This document shows positions 8,857 through 17,393 of a stretch of DNA of 64,000 nucleotides, piece after piece. The notes beneath the pieces were generated by a model. That model saw only the letters and a list, made by a program, of their open reading frames with translations, did no database searches and was not told the origin of the DNA. Position 1 is the first letter of the stretch. Each line of letters begins with the position of its first letter. The stretch spans positions 1 to 64,000 of the forward strand of contig JAVBRM010000077.1 of the NCBI GenBank assembly GCA_031548025.1, in the 5' to 3' direction. The translations under genes were made by a program, and so were the position numbers. This DNA comes from UBA5239 sp031548025. Its GTDB lineage: Bacteria > Verrucomicrobiota > Lentisphaeria > Victivallales > Victivallaceae.

Positions 8857-8918
8857 TGTTTACATGTGTTTTCATTGTGTTTACATATAAATTATACAAT
8901 TTTTTCACAATTTGTCAA
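8857..8918 (-). promoter_or_regulatory. Strong promoter and double operator of the pseudopilin gene
   Basis: Minus strand: TTGACA (8918-8913), 16-base spacer, TATAAT (8896-8891). Two identical boxes ATGTAAACA lie at 8886-8878 and 8865-8857, 21 bases apart and so on the same face of the helix, over and just after the expected transcription start. Confidence 0.7.
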
Positions 8919-8989
8919 CCCCTCATTCTGAGAAAACGCCAAAGAATTCGATTTTTTCCAGAAAGGCCCTCTCTAATTCACCAATTCAC

Positions 8990-10117
8990 TCAGATGTGAC
9001 GCCGGGAGTTCCGGTAGGCGCCGGGTGAGAATCCGGTTTCGCGGCGGAAAGCCAGCGACAAGGCCATATCGGAACCGTACCCGCACTGTGCTGCGATTTC
9101 GGCAAGGGTGAGATCGGAGCTGTCCAGCAGATGACGAATCTGGTTGAGCCGGACTTCCAGCAAGAAACGGCTCGGGCTCTTGCCGAAACGATTCTGGAAG
9201 AGCCGGACCAGCATGCCACGGGAAACCTCGGCAATCCCGGCGGCATCCTCCACGCTGATGAAATTCATGTAGTTCTGCAAAAAGAAACTTACCGCCCGGG
9301 CCAGCCGCAAATCCGACACCGCCAGCGTATCGGTACTGCGCCGGGTAACCACCCCGGCGCTGGCGGCGTAAACCATCCGTTCCGGGACGGCTTCGCCGGA
9401 CATCATCCGTTCGAGCAATTCGGTCATTTTGCTGCCGAGTTCGCCGAATTCACCACCGATATAAGAAGTCGGCACGATGGCGTTTTCGGTAACCAGCTGA
9501 TCATCGGTATTGACCAGTACCGCGACTTCTTCCGGTACTTTGAAATCCAATTCAGACAGCACCCGGTAGGTCAGCGCCAGCGAGCGCGGATTCGACAGAA
9601 TCAGGGCAAAAGGCCGCTCGATATCCGAGAAGAACTCGCCCAAACCGCGACAACGCCCGCGATAATAGTCCGGAGTGTCCGTATTCGGATAAAATTCAGG
9701 AAAACGCAACGTGATTCCCCGTTCGGCCAGCGCCAGCCGCATGGCAGTCTGGATACTGCGCGGCTTGCCGTCGATCTCCGCGGCGCGGCCTTCCGGAGAG
9801 ATCATCGCAAACCGCGAAAATCCCTTTGCCAGAAAATAATCGGCGATCATTGCCGCAATCAAAGGAGTATCCGGACGCACTGTGCGGACATTCCTCCCCA
9901 ACGGCAATGATCGTGAAACAACCGGGGTCACTTCGAAGCGGTCGATCTTCGTCAATTCTTCCAGCCGCAGGTCGGTAAGCACCCCGTCACCGGACCAGTG
10001 CGGAGGAATCGCCGCGCCGCAAACTTCAACCTGCCAGCCATGTTCCCGCCCGAATTCATAAATATGCCGGAGCAGATGCTCGTTCGGTTCTTTCAAAGCA
10101 CAGAGAATATTTTTCAT
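8990..10117 (-). CDS. XylR-type regulator (LacI-like sensor plus AraC DNA-binding domain)
   Basis: The ATG at 10117 (MKNILCALKEPNEHLL) is preferred over an upstream TTG. 375 residues. The first about 270 residues are a LacI/periplasmic-binding-protein-like sensor (PLIAAMIADYFLAKGFSRFA, EEVAVLVNTDDQLVTE); the last about 100 form an AraC-type double HTH (VEDAAGIAEVSRGMLVRLFQ, LAEIAAQCGYGSDMALSLAF). This order is that of XylR, which activates xylose genes, but the effector here is unknown. It is divergent from the GH63/MGH-like hydrolase at 10213 across an AT-rich 95-base gap and most likely controls it. Confidence 0.93.
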   Translation of the reverse strand: MKNILCALKEPNEHLLRHIYEFGREHGWQVEVCGAAIPPHWSGDGVLTDLRLEELTKIDRFEVTPVVSRSLPLGRNVRTVRPDTPLIAAMIADYFLAKGFSRFAMISPEGRAAEIDGKPRSIQTAMRLALAERGITLRFPEFYPNTDTPDYYRGRCRGLGEFFSDIERPFALILSNPRSLALTYRVLSELDFKVPEEVAVLVNTDDQLVTENAIVPTSYIGGEFGELGSKMTELLERMMSGEAVPERMVYAASAGVVTRRSTDTLAVSDLRLARAVSFFLQNYMNFISVEDAAGIAEVSRGMLVRLFQNRFGKSPSRFLLEVRLNQIRHLLDSSDLTLAEIAAQCGYGSDMALSLAFRRETGFSPGAYRNSRRHI

Positions 10118-10155
10118 AGCGTACAAATTATATACTTATTTAAGATTATAATATA

Positions 10156-10184
10156 TTGCATATATCATCATTTTCAAGTATACT
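10156..10184 (+). promoter_or_regulatory. Promoter of the GH63/MGH-like gene
   Basis: TTGCAT (10156-10161), 17 bases, TATACT (10179-10184), about 28 bases before the ATG at 10213. It lies in the divergent control region shared with the XylR-type regulator. Confidence 0.5.
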
Positions 10185-10212
10185 ATGACAAACTGATAAA
10201 AAGGATAACTTG

Positions 10213-11649
10213 ATGTTTACACCGACAACCCGACCCTTTCCGGCAACGGAAATCCCTGAAGTCATATTCGATGAACACCCCGAATGGGTCGAACTTTACC
10301 AGGAAGCGTGGCGCTCGGCCTGGCGCCATGTCTATGAATCGGCGGTAACGCCGGTTTCACCTTATATGGGCGAAGGGTGCGCCACCTCGCATCTCTGGAT
10401 CTGGGATACTTCGCTGATGAGTTTTTTCTGCCGTTATGCGTTCCATACTTACCCCGGCATCGAGAGCCTCGACAACCTGTATCAGATCATGCGGGGAGCC
10501 GCCAGTTCCATGAAAATCCATCACCCGGACAATCCTCCGCTCCTCGCCTGGGCTGAACTGGAATATTTCCGTTTCACCGGCGACACCGCCCGACTGCCCC
10601 GAATTCTCGAGGATCTGGAAAACCATTATAACTATCTGGAGTCACTCCGGGCCGGCTCGCCGCTGCCGGAATGGGGCGGCACCAGCCCGCTCGCCTGGCA
10701 ATCCACACCGGAGGGCTATCACTGGAACGGCGTTTCGTCCGGCATGGACAACACTCCGCGCGGCCGCGACGACTACAAGGATCTTCTCTGGTTCGACGCC
10801 GCCGCCCAGCAGGGCCTGGCCGCGCGGTCAATCGCGGAACTCGCCGAAATCACCGGCAATATGCCGCTGCGCGACAAGTTTCAGGCGGAGTACCGCCGGA
10901 AATGTGAACTGGTCCAACATTACTGGGATTCCGCTTCCGACGTTTTTTACGACCGCCGCGACGGCGAATTCTGCCGGGTACTGACTCCGGCGGTTTTCTG
11001 GCCGATGGCGGCCGGCATGACCACTCCCGAACAGGCCCGTCAACTGGCGGCGCTGCTGGAAGATCCGGCCAAGCTCGGCGGCCGCTGCCCCTGCCCCACC
11101 GTATCGCACGACGATCCGGATTTTTCTCCGGAAGGACGTTACTGGCGGGGGGCGGTCTGGGTGCCGCTGGTCTACATGACCGCCACTGCGCTAAAAAATT
11201 ATGGAATGTTCGATACCGCCCGGGAGATTTCGCGTAAATTACTTGTTCATATGCATGATACCTGGCGCAATTACTCGCCGCATTCGATCTGGGAATGCTA
11301 CAAGCCGAATATTCCGGAGCCCGCGATCAGCAAGGGAGACCGCATCTGCCGGGCTGACTTCTGCGGCTGGTCCGCTCTCGGCCCGATCTCGCTTTTCATC
11401 GAACACATCATCGGTATTTACGAAGTTTCCGCGACTGCCTCCACCATTCACTGGCGCATCACGTCTCCGCGGCGCCATGGCATTCGCAACCTTCGTTTCG
11501 GGGACAATACCGTTTCGCTGGTCTGCGAGGATGGCCGGATTCAGGTCAATGCGGACAAGCCATTTACCCTGGTGGTGAACTCCGTCGCCCACTCCTGCCC
11601 TGCCGGAGAGTCGACTGTTATTCCAATTAAATGTCAAATTGTTATTTAG
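10213..11649 (+). CDS. Glycoside hydrolase of the GH63 / mannosylglycerate-hydrolase-like (alpha/alpha)6 type
   Basis: ATG at 10213 preceded by AAAAAGGA; 478 residues, no signal peptide, so probably cytoplasmic. The signature SGMDNTPRG (Asp179, expected general acid), the WIWDTSLMSFF segment near residue 60, YWRGAVWVPLVYM and SIWECYKPN (Glu361, expected base) together match the GH63/GH37/MGH1-like barrel family. Members hydrolyse alpha-glucosides, mannosylglycerate, glucosylglycerate or trehalose; the substrate here cannot be decided. It is divergent from a XylR-type regulator, which suggests induction by a monosaccharide. Confidence 0.85.
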   Translation: MFTPTTRPFPATEIPEVIFDEHPEWVELYQEAWRSAWRHVYESAVTPVSPYMGEGCATSHLWIWDTSLMSFFCRYAFHTYPGIESLDNLYQIMRGAASSMKIHHPDNPPLLAWAELEYFRFTGDTARLPRILEDLENHYNYLESLRAGSPLPEWGGTSPLAWQSTPEGYHWNGVSSGMDNTPRGRDDYKDLLWFDAAAQQGLAARSIAELAEITGNMPLRDKFQAEYRRKCELVQHYWDSASDVFYDRRDGEFCRVLTPAVFWPMAAGMTTPEQARQLAALLEDPAKLGGRCPCPTVSHDDPDFSPEGRYWRGAVWVPLVYMTATALKNYGMFDTAREISRKLLVHMHDTWRNYSPHSIWECYKPNIPEPAISKGDRICRADFCGWSALGPISLFIEHIIGIYEVSATASTIHWRITSPRRHGIRNLRFGDNTVSLVCEDGRIQVNADKPFTLVVNSVAHSCPAGESTVIPIKCQIVI

Positions 11650-11694
11650 ATTTTCGCTTATTTGCGATACTGAATGATGCTTTGTGGAACAAGG

Positions 11695-11716
11695 CGCTAC
11701 CGACGTAGCGACTTTT
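11695..11716 (+). terminator. Possible weak terminator after the GH63-like gene
   Basis: CGCTAC (11695-11700), loop CGAC, GTAGCG (11705-11710), then ACTTTT. The stem is only six pairs and the T-run is short. Confidence 0.35.
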
Positions 11717-11779
11717 CCGCAAGACGGCAGTCAGTTCGCAAGAAGCAAAATATAATAGCAATTTGATTTTTATTTGGAA

Positions 11780-12127
11780 TTATTTGCGGAAAATGAAGTA
11801 GACCGCGCCGACCATGCAGAGACCGGCCCAGATGTAATTCATCTTGAAACCTTCTTTCATGTAGATGATCGAAAATGGGACAAATACCCCCAGGGTGATA
11901 ACTTCCTGCATGATTTTGAGCTGGCCCAGCGACAGGTTTCCGGCGTGGCCGATCCGGTTGGCCGGAACCTGGATGGCGTATTCGAAAAACGCGATTCCCC
12001 AGCTGACCAATATCGCCAGGATAATGGGCTTGTTGCTCATGTTTTTCAAATGCCCGTACCAGGCGAAAGTCATGAATAAATTCGAAAGAACCAGCAATCC
12101 GGCGGTTTTCAAAACAATGGGCCACAT
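11780..12127 (-). CDS. DUF486 (DMT-like) small membrane protein
   Basis: Start at ATG 12127 (MWPIVLKT), with GAGG nine bases upstream; a longer TTG start at 12142 is less likely. 115 residues with four hydrophobic helices (LKTAGLLVLSNLFMTFAWYG, PIILAILVSWGIAFFEYAIQ, LKIMQEVITLGVFVPFSIIY, MNYIWAGLCMVGAVYFIF) and the conserved VPANRIGH between helices 2 and 3, which is characteristic of DUF486. Function is unknown; the fold is related to drug/metabolite transporters. Nothing nearby links it to a pathway. Confidence 0.9.
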   Translation of the reverse strand: MWPIVLKTAGLLVLSNLFMTFAWYGHLKNMSNKPIILAILVSWGIAFFEYAIQVPANRIGHAGNLSLGQLKIMQEVITLGVFVPFSIIYMKEGFKMNYIWAGLCMVGAVYFIFRK

Positions 12128-12193
12128 AGTATCATACCTCAATAAAATTTAATATCATAATATACAACAGAATCGGCAATTTTCTATGTTCAT

Positions 12194-12970
12194 TCATCTT
12201 CTCCTGTATTTCGCACGGTAGGCTTTCGGTGGCATGCCGAAATGATTTTTGAAGACGACACTAAAATAATTGCTGTCCGTAAAGCCGCAGAGGCGCGCGA
12301 TCTGAGTAAAATTGAGCATGGTATGAAGCCTTACCAGGACCTCCCCCTGGTTCATCCGGTGTTCGCACAGGAGCTCCCGGAAAGTCTTGCCCAGCTTCCG
12401 CTGGATAAGCTTTCCGAGGTGCTCCGGATTGACATTCATGGTCTCGGCCAGCTCCGCAAGTGATATCTGTTCATTGTATTTTTCTTTGATAAAACTGCAA
12501 CTGTTGGAAATATAGAACTGTTCATCGCGGCGTTTGCGGTGGGGCGCGGACTGTTTCGCATAACGCCGGAGTTCAAAGACGATAAATTGCGCAATAAATC
12601 TGCCGTGCGTTCGTAATTCCCTGATTTTCGCTTCGTCGGGCGCGCTCAGGACGCCGCCCAGATAAACCACCGCCACCGCATTTTCCTGATAAACCACCGG
12701 AACCGCAAGGTCCCAAACCCCATTCGGGCAATACCCGCAGAAACTCCTACCACACCTTGCGACAACAGTACTCCGTGTTTTATTATCCTGGCAAGCCTTG
12801 ACCTCCGAAGAAAACTTGATTCTCCGGCAGGCTTCACTGTGATGCAGGTACTGGTCCTGAGGCAGACGCAGCGCCAGGCATGGCCGGATGAGATTCTGGT
12901 TGATCACCTCCACCGAAACACTCATGCCGCAAAGTTCTTCCACTGTCAACATCAATTCGGACAATTTCAT
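12194..12970 (-). CDS. AraC-family regulator with PocR-type sensor domain
   Basis: 258 residues. The first about 140 residues resemble the PocR ligand domain: CQDN, then CGRSFCGYCPNG followed by DLAVPVVYQENAVAVVYLGG. The C-terminal about 100 residues are an AraC double HTH (LAELAETMNVNPEHLGKLIQ, FTQIARLCGFTDSNYFSVVF). PocR senses 1,2-propanediol in enteric bacteria, and fermentation of rhamnose or fucose yields that compound, but the effector here is inference. It is divergent from the pseudopilin-led operon starting at 13114 with 143 bases between and is the best candidate for its regulator. Confidence 0.9.
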   Translation of the reverse strand: MKLSELMLTVEELCGMSVSVEVINQNLIRPCLALRLPQDQYLHHSEACRRIKFSSEVKACQDNKTRSTVVARCGRSFCGYCPNGVWDLAVPVVYQENAVAVVYLGGVLSAPDEAKIRELRTHGRFIAQFIVFELRRYAKQSAPHRKRRDEQFYISNSCSFIKEKYNEQISLAELAETMNVNPEHLGKLIQRKLGKTFRELLCEHRMNQGEVLVRLHTMLNFTQIARLCGFTDSNYFSVVFKNHFGMPPKAYRAKYRRR

Positions 12971-13113
12971 ATAAATACCGCCTGCTCTTTAGATATCTCT
13001 GATAATTTAAGATAAATTATCGAAAAATTCAAGGCTTTTTACAGAAAAAACATTATAATATATTAACACGGGAAAAAGATTCAGGTACCAAAATCAGCAA
13101 GGAACCAGAGAAT

Positions 13114-13842
13114 ATGGATTTCATACCGATCTGCAAACGATCCAGACAGGAAAAATGTCAAAAAACAAAAAATTTCACACTAATTGAATTACTTGTAGTG
13201 ATAGCGATCATCGCAATTCTCGCGGCAATGCTGCTTCCCGCTTTGCAGAAAGCCCGCCAGATGGCCTATGAGTCGCGCTGCGTCAGCAACCTGAAACAAT
13301 GGTTCCTGGGTTCCTCGCTTTATACAAGCGACAACCAGGATTATTTCTGTCTCGCCAGAGATCAGAGAACGACGCAACCCACCTATTTCTGGACATACAT
13401 GCAGCCTTACATACAGCAAAAAACAGACTTGAATGATGCGAATAAAAGCAGGAGTATTTTCCGCTGCCCGGCGACAACCAGGAAGATTGCTTTGAGTCAG
13501 AGCTGGTATATCATGAACTATTCGATTCATCCCGATATAAAAACAACCGGAGCGATTACCTGGACTTCAAGTTCCATGGGGCCGGCAACCAAACTCACTG
13601 CCATTAAACAACCTTCCTTGAGCATGGAAATGGTTGATGGGCGTTCCACCAACAATCTTGTCGGTTCACTGTCACATACTGCTTATAATCAAACTTATCT
13701 GGACTTCAGGCACAAAGGAAAAAAGTCTGTTCTGATCTCCTTCATTGCCGGTAATATCGAGCCCCGAAACTATAACCCGAGTCTTGATGCCGGACTGAAA
13801 GATGTAGCTAATCAAGTGAGCGGATATGTTCTCTATAAATAA
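13114..13842 (+). CDS. Prepilin-type pseudopilin, degenerate C-terminal signature
   Basis: 242 residues. After a basic leader (MDFIPICKRSRQEKCQKTK) comes FTLIELLVVIAIIAILAAM and LLPALQKAR, the prepilin site and helix. The C-terminal stretch FRHKGKKSVLISFIAGNIEP sits where its relatives have H-x9-DG, but the Asp-Gly is replaced by Ala-Gly, so the signature is degenerate. It is the first gene of a run of four with tiny gaps (13842, 13859, 15717, 17394), followed by three secreted glycan-related proteins. The role of the pseudopilin is unknown; surface attachment or secretion of the enzymes is a possibility. Confidence 0.88.
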   Translation: MDFIPICKRSRQEKCQKTKNFTLIELLVVIAIIAILAAMLLPALQKARQMAYESRCVSNLKQWFLGSSLYTSDNQDYFCLARDQRTTQPTYFWTYMQPYIQQKTDLNDANKSRSIFRCPATTRKIALSQSWYIMNYSIHPDIKTTGAITWTSSSMGPATKLTAIKQPSLSMEMVDGRSTNNLVGSLSHTAYNQTYLDFRHKGKKSVLISFIAGNIEPRNYNPSLDAGLKDVANQVSGYVLYK

Positions 13843-13858
13843 ACCCAAAAGGATATTC

Positions 13859-15715
13859 ATGCGTAAACGTCATTATCTTCTTGCCTTGCTGGCGGGAAGC
13901 GTCTGCGGCTTCGCTGCCTCTGCGCTCCCGGCGGATTCCTCGGAAAAACTTCAGGCGCTTTCCGCAAAGCTGGAAAATACTCCCTGGCAGAACCAGACGC
14001 TTGCCTGCGCCATTCTGCCGCCGCTGTCGCCTTATCGTCATTTGCCGGATGAATTTCCGGCGGACGGGAAATATGACAACAAGCTTTCCATCGTCATGGC
14101 GCCAAACGAAATCGGGCACGCTTCCTTCCTGATTTTGCCGTTCCGCCAGGAAGATGATGTCAATATTACCGTTTCGGCTCTGCGCGGCGACAAGCAGACG
14201 ATTCCGGCTTCCGCTACTGATCTGCGCATCGTGAAATACTGGTATCAGGACGGTACCGCTTGGAACAGCTATTTCGCTGATCCGCTTCAGCAGGAGTTAG
14301 TTCCGGAGCTGCTGGTCCATGATGAAAAACTGCTCAAGGTGGATCATGAAAAGAAATACAACTATCTGCGCGTCGGAAACTCCTACCAATGGATGAGCTA
14401 TCCCGAGACGATTCAGTACGGACAGTTCAATCATATCATGGCTCCGGTGAAGGACGCGGACAAACTCGCCGCTTTTTCGCTGACTCCGGAAGAGAACAAG
14501 AAATTTTTCCTGACAATCCGGTTACCTAAAGGAACTGCGACTGGAAATTACACCGGAACCTTGACGATTCATACCCCGAAGCAGATTCTCGGCACGCTGA
14601 GTCTGAGCGTCCGGGTACTGCCATTCGAGCTGCCCGATCCCATGACCTGGTATAACCCGAATAAACGTTTCCTGGCGGCGATCCGCATGCCGAAACTCAC
14701 CGATGATTTTCTGATGGCAAACCAGGATTTCACGGTTCTGGAAAAATACCGCCGGAGAATCTATACCAGCATGTTTGAGCATAACATGGTTTATCCTTTG
14801 GTAGACGGCAAGAATACCGGTAAATTGATGCCGGAAACAGCGGAGAAACTATTCCGAGAAAATCTGAAATGGATGAAAGAATGCGGTTTTCCGACTGATA
14901 TGCTGCTTGGTGGCGTCAGAGGTTTTTCCTGGAACTTGCTCTATCAATCTCCGGAAAAGCGGCCGCCGGAATTTGAAAAGAGATTCTTTCAGGCAATGGA
15001 ACAGGATTTGCAAATCATCCGTGAAATCATGGGAAAAGATATTATTGTCTATCCCGAGGGTTGGAACGAACCGTCCATGAAAATACTGCAGGCACAACGG
15101 CCTACCTGGGAAAAAATTCACGGCTACGGAATGAAAATTCAGACATCGGGCAAAAATAAACACCTGCAATACGGCGGCTACAATGAAGATCTCATCAATA
15201 CCCCCGGGAATCCTTCCATGGAAAGCGCGCGGATTTGGCACGCCATGGACAACCGGATCACCAACTACGCCAATCCCCACACCGGCCCGGAAAATCCGGA
15301 CTACATGCGGCGTACTCACGGAATAAACCTCTACAAGGCGGATTATGACGGCACATGCAACTATCATTTTCTCGAAAACAGCAGCGGCAATATCTGGCGC
15401 GATACCAACAGCACATTCCGTACCTTTGCATTTGTCTATCCGACTTCGGACGGCATCCTTGATACGCTTCAGTATGAGGGATTCCGCGCCGGCATTGATG
15501 ACATCCGTTACGCCACCAAGCTCCGCAACCTGGCGACACAGGCGATCCAACTGAAAGGCACCAAAGCGTATTATGCCGGAAAAATAGCCCTCCGTTTCCT
15601 GGCCCTCGCTCCTGTGGAACGCATGGATCTTGAGACGCTTCGTCTGGAAATGATCGAACATATCCTGAATCTGCGCGACGCCATCGCGGCAACTTCATCA
15701 AACAAGGACCGTTAA
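13859..15715 (+). CDS. Secreted DUF4091-like putative glycoside hydrolase
   Basis: Start at 13859 (MRKRHYLLALLAGSVCGFAA), with AAAGGA upstream and a good signal peptide; an earlier in-frame ATG at 13826 overlaps the preceding gene. 618 residues. An N-terminal beta-sandwich region (about 40-260) leads into a TIM-barrel-like part with MLLGGVRGFSWN and IVYPEGWNEPS, and the C-terminal EGFRAGIDDIRYATKLRNL matches the signature that closes DUF4091 proteins. Those are found with carbohydrate-active enzymes but their substrates are mostly undefined. It is second in the four-gene run led by the pseudopilin. Confidence 0.75.
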   Translation: MRKRHYLLALLAGSVCGFAASALPADSSEKLQALSAKLENTPWQNQTLACAILPPLSPYRHLPDEFPADGKYDNKLSIVMAPNEIGHASFLILPFRQEDDVNITVSALRGDKQTIPASATDLRIVKYWYQDGTAWNSYFADPLQQELVPELLVHDEKLLKVDHEKKYNYLRVGNSYQWMSYPETIQYGQFNHIMAPVKDADKLAAFSLTPEENKKFFLTIRLPKGTATGNYTGTLTIHTPKQILGTLSLSVRVLPFELPDPMTWYNPNKRFLAAIRMPKLTDDFLMANQDFTVLEKYRRRIYTSMFEHNMVYPLVDGKNTGKLMPETAEKLFRENLKWMKECGFPTDMLLGGVRGFSWNLLYQSPEKRPPEFEKRFFQAMEQDLQIIREIMGKDIIVYPEGWNEPSMKILQAQRPTWEKIHGYGMKIQTSGKNKHLQYGGYNEDLINTPGNPSMESARIWHAMDNRITNYANPHTGPENPDYMRRTHGINLYKADYDGTCNYHFLENSSGNIWRDTNSTFRTFAFVYPTSDGILDTLQYEGFRAGIDDIRYATKLRNLATQAIQLKGTKAYYAGKIALRFLALAPVERMDLETLRLEMIEHILNLRDAIAATSSNKDR

Positions 15716-15716
15716 T

Positions 15717-17381
15717 ATGAAATACACCCAAACGACTCTTCTTCTGCTGGTGGGCTTTTGGCTGACCGAAATTCCTTTAGCCGCTCAATATACCGAGTAT
15801 CTGGACGCCATCAAAAAATATGAGAGCAATAAAAACCGGAAGGAGGCCATCGCCGAATGCCGCAAGGCCGTGGCAGATAAAACCCTGAGCGACAAACAGC
15901 GTCATGAAATCACGCTGCGTCTCGCCACCAATGCCATGATGGCCAAAGATTATACGCTGACGCTGGAGGCTCTGGAACAAGCATCGGTCATTCCGGCAAA
16001 CGATCGCCGCCGGGAAAGTTCTCTGCGCATGGATTCCTTCCGCAATAGCAATCGGGATAAGCAATATGTCATTGCGGAACAGTTGGGGACCTCACTGCTG
16101 AAACAAACCGATCTGTTGGATGCAAAAAGAAAAGCGGCTTTCTATCCTCTGCTGATTCAGATCTATTGCAGGAACGGCAGTCAGGCGGCGCTGGATTCGT
16201 TGGCTTCTCACAAAGAGCTTCCGGAAGAGGCCGCGCTTGAACTGGAAATTCTCACAGAACTTCGCAAAGTTCCGGCGGATAAAGCACAGGAAGTATTGGA
16301 TTCGTTGCCAGTCTGGAAAACTCTGGCTCCAACCAGACAGGCGGAATTACTCTATCGTACCGCGACGTTTCTTCTCCTTCTGAATTACGATTCATCCTCA
16401 CAAAAAGTTCTGGAACTTGCGCAAAAAATGGAGGTCCCATTCCAGCGTAACCGCTATGTCATGAAGTCCGTAGACATGGCGCCACCGGGAGCCGGAGGCT
16501 GGATCCTGAGCGATGCCTGGCAGCAAGGCGGAGCCAACGAATTCAAGCCTTATAGCCATAAAGCGCAGGCCAATCTGATCGCGGACGTGGCGGCGGAACG
16601 GCTTGAAGCAACCAATAAAAATCTGGATTATTATCTAAAAAATACCCGTTTCAACTGGCTGTACGACGACGAAGGAGTCCATTTGTTCATCGTATCCGGC
16701 GAGAATGAACTGGAAAAATATCGTTTGCTGAATTCCGGTGCGGGTTCCCTGGAAGTTTTCATCTCGCCCGGAATGGAGCGGGAAAATTATCATCAGTTCA
16801 TCATCGAACTGCCGAGCGGCAAGACTAATTTTTATGAGAAAAATTCATTCCACCGCTCTTACCGCCAGATTGCCGATTTCATGAAATTGGAAACGATCTG
16901 CCGCGACGGGAAGATGGGCACGTATGTATTCGTACCGTGGATTTTCTTCTATGATGTTTTGCCGTTCGACACTCATTCCAACTGGCGGTTCAATGTAATC
17001 CGCTGGACGCCCGCCGGGGGGATTTCCTGGGGCGGGCGTGTTCACGAACTCGGACGAATGGGGGAACTCGATTGGACCGAAAATAATCCGGCCATGGAGC
17101 AAAAAATCCGCAGACGGATCGCAGAACATGCCGTAGCCAAATATCAGAAAGAAAAAGTGCGCCTTCTGGAGTACTGGAACGATTCCGAACTCGGCGATCC
17201 GGATTTCTGCCAAATTTCATTGATTGAGGCATTCAAAAAGCTGGACGCGGCAGTTGCGGAATATCAATCGAAAAAAACGTATTTCACCCGTGACACGATG
17301 TCGGATCTGATGGAGACCGAATATCTGGCACAGGAATTGCGAAAAGAATATTTGTCGCAAAAAATGCAAACATCAAAATAA
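15717..17381 (+). CDS. Secreted protein with TPR-like N-terminus and CBM9-like C-terminus
   Basis: 554 residues; signal peptide MKYTQTTLLLLVGFWLTEIP cut after LAA. Residues about 25-270 are helical repeats reminiscent of TPRs (YLDAIKKYESNKNRKEAIAE). The second half (about 270-475) looks like a CBM9/DOMON-type sugar-binding sandwich, with FNWLYDDEGVHLFIVSG, SLEVFISPGME and WRFNVIRW. A short helical tail follows. The start codon lies one base after the stop of the DUF4091-like gene, so the two are cotranscribed. It may hold glycan for the neighbouring secreted enzymes; no catalytic motif is visible. Confidence 0.7.
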   Translation: MKYTQTTLLLLVGFWLTEIPLAAQYTEYLDAIKKYESNKNRKEAIAECRKAVADKTLSDKQRHEITLRLATNAMMAKDYTLTLEALEQASVIPANDRRRESSLRMDSFRNSNRDKQYVIAEQLGTSLLKQTDLLDAKRKAAFYPLLIQIYCRNGSQAALDSLASHKELPEEAALELEILTELRKVPADKAQEVLDSLPVWKTLAPTRQAELLYRTATFLLLLNYDSSSQKVLELAQKMEVPFQRNRYVMKSVDMAPPGAGGWILSDAWQQGGANEFKPYSHKAQANLIADVAAERLEATNKNLDYYLKNTRFNWLYDDEGVHLFIVSGENELEKYRLLNSGAGSLEVFISPGMERENYHQFIIELPSGKTNFYEKNSFHRSYRQIADFMKLETICRDGKMGTYVFVPWIFFYDVLPFDTHSNWRFNVIRWTPAGGISWGGRVHELGRMGELDWTENNPAMEQKIRRRIAEHAVAKYQKEKVRLLEYWNDSELGDPDFCQISLIEAFKKLDAAVAEYQSKKTYFTRDTMSDLMETEYLAQELRKEYLSQKMQTSK

Positions 17382-17393
17382 GAAAGGATAACA

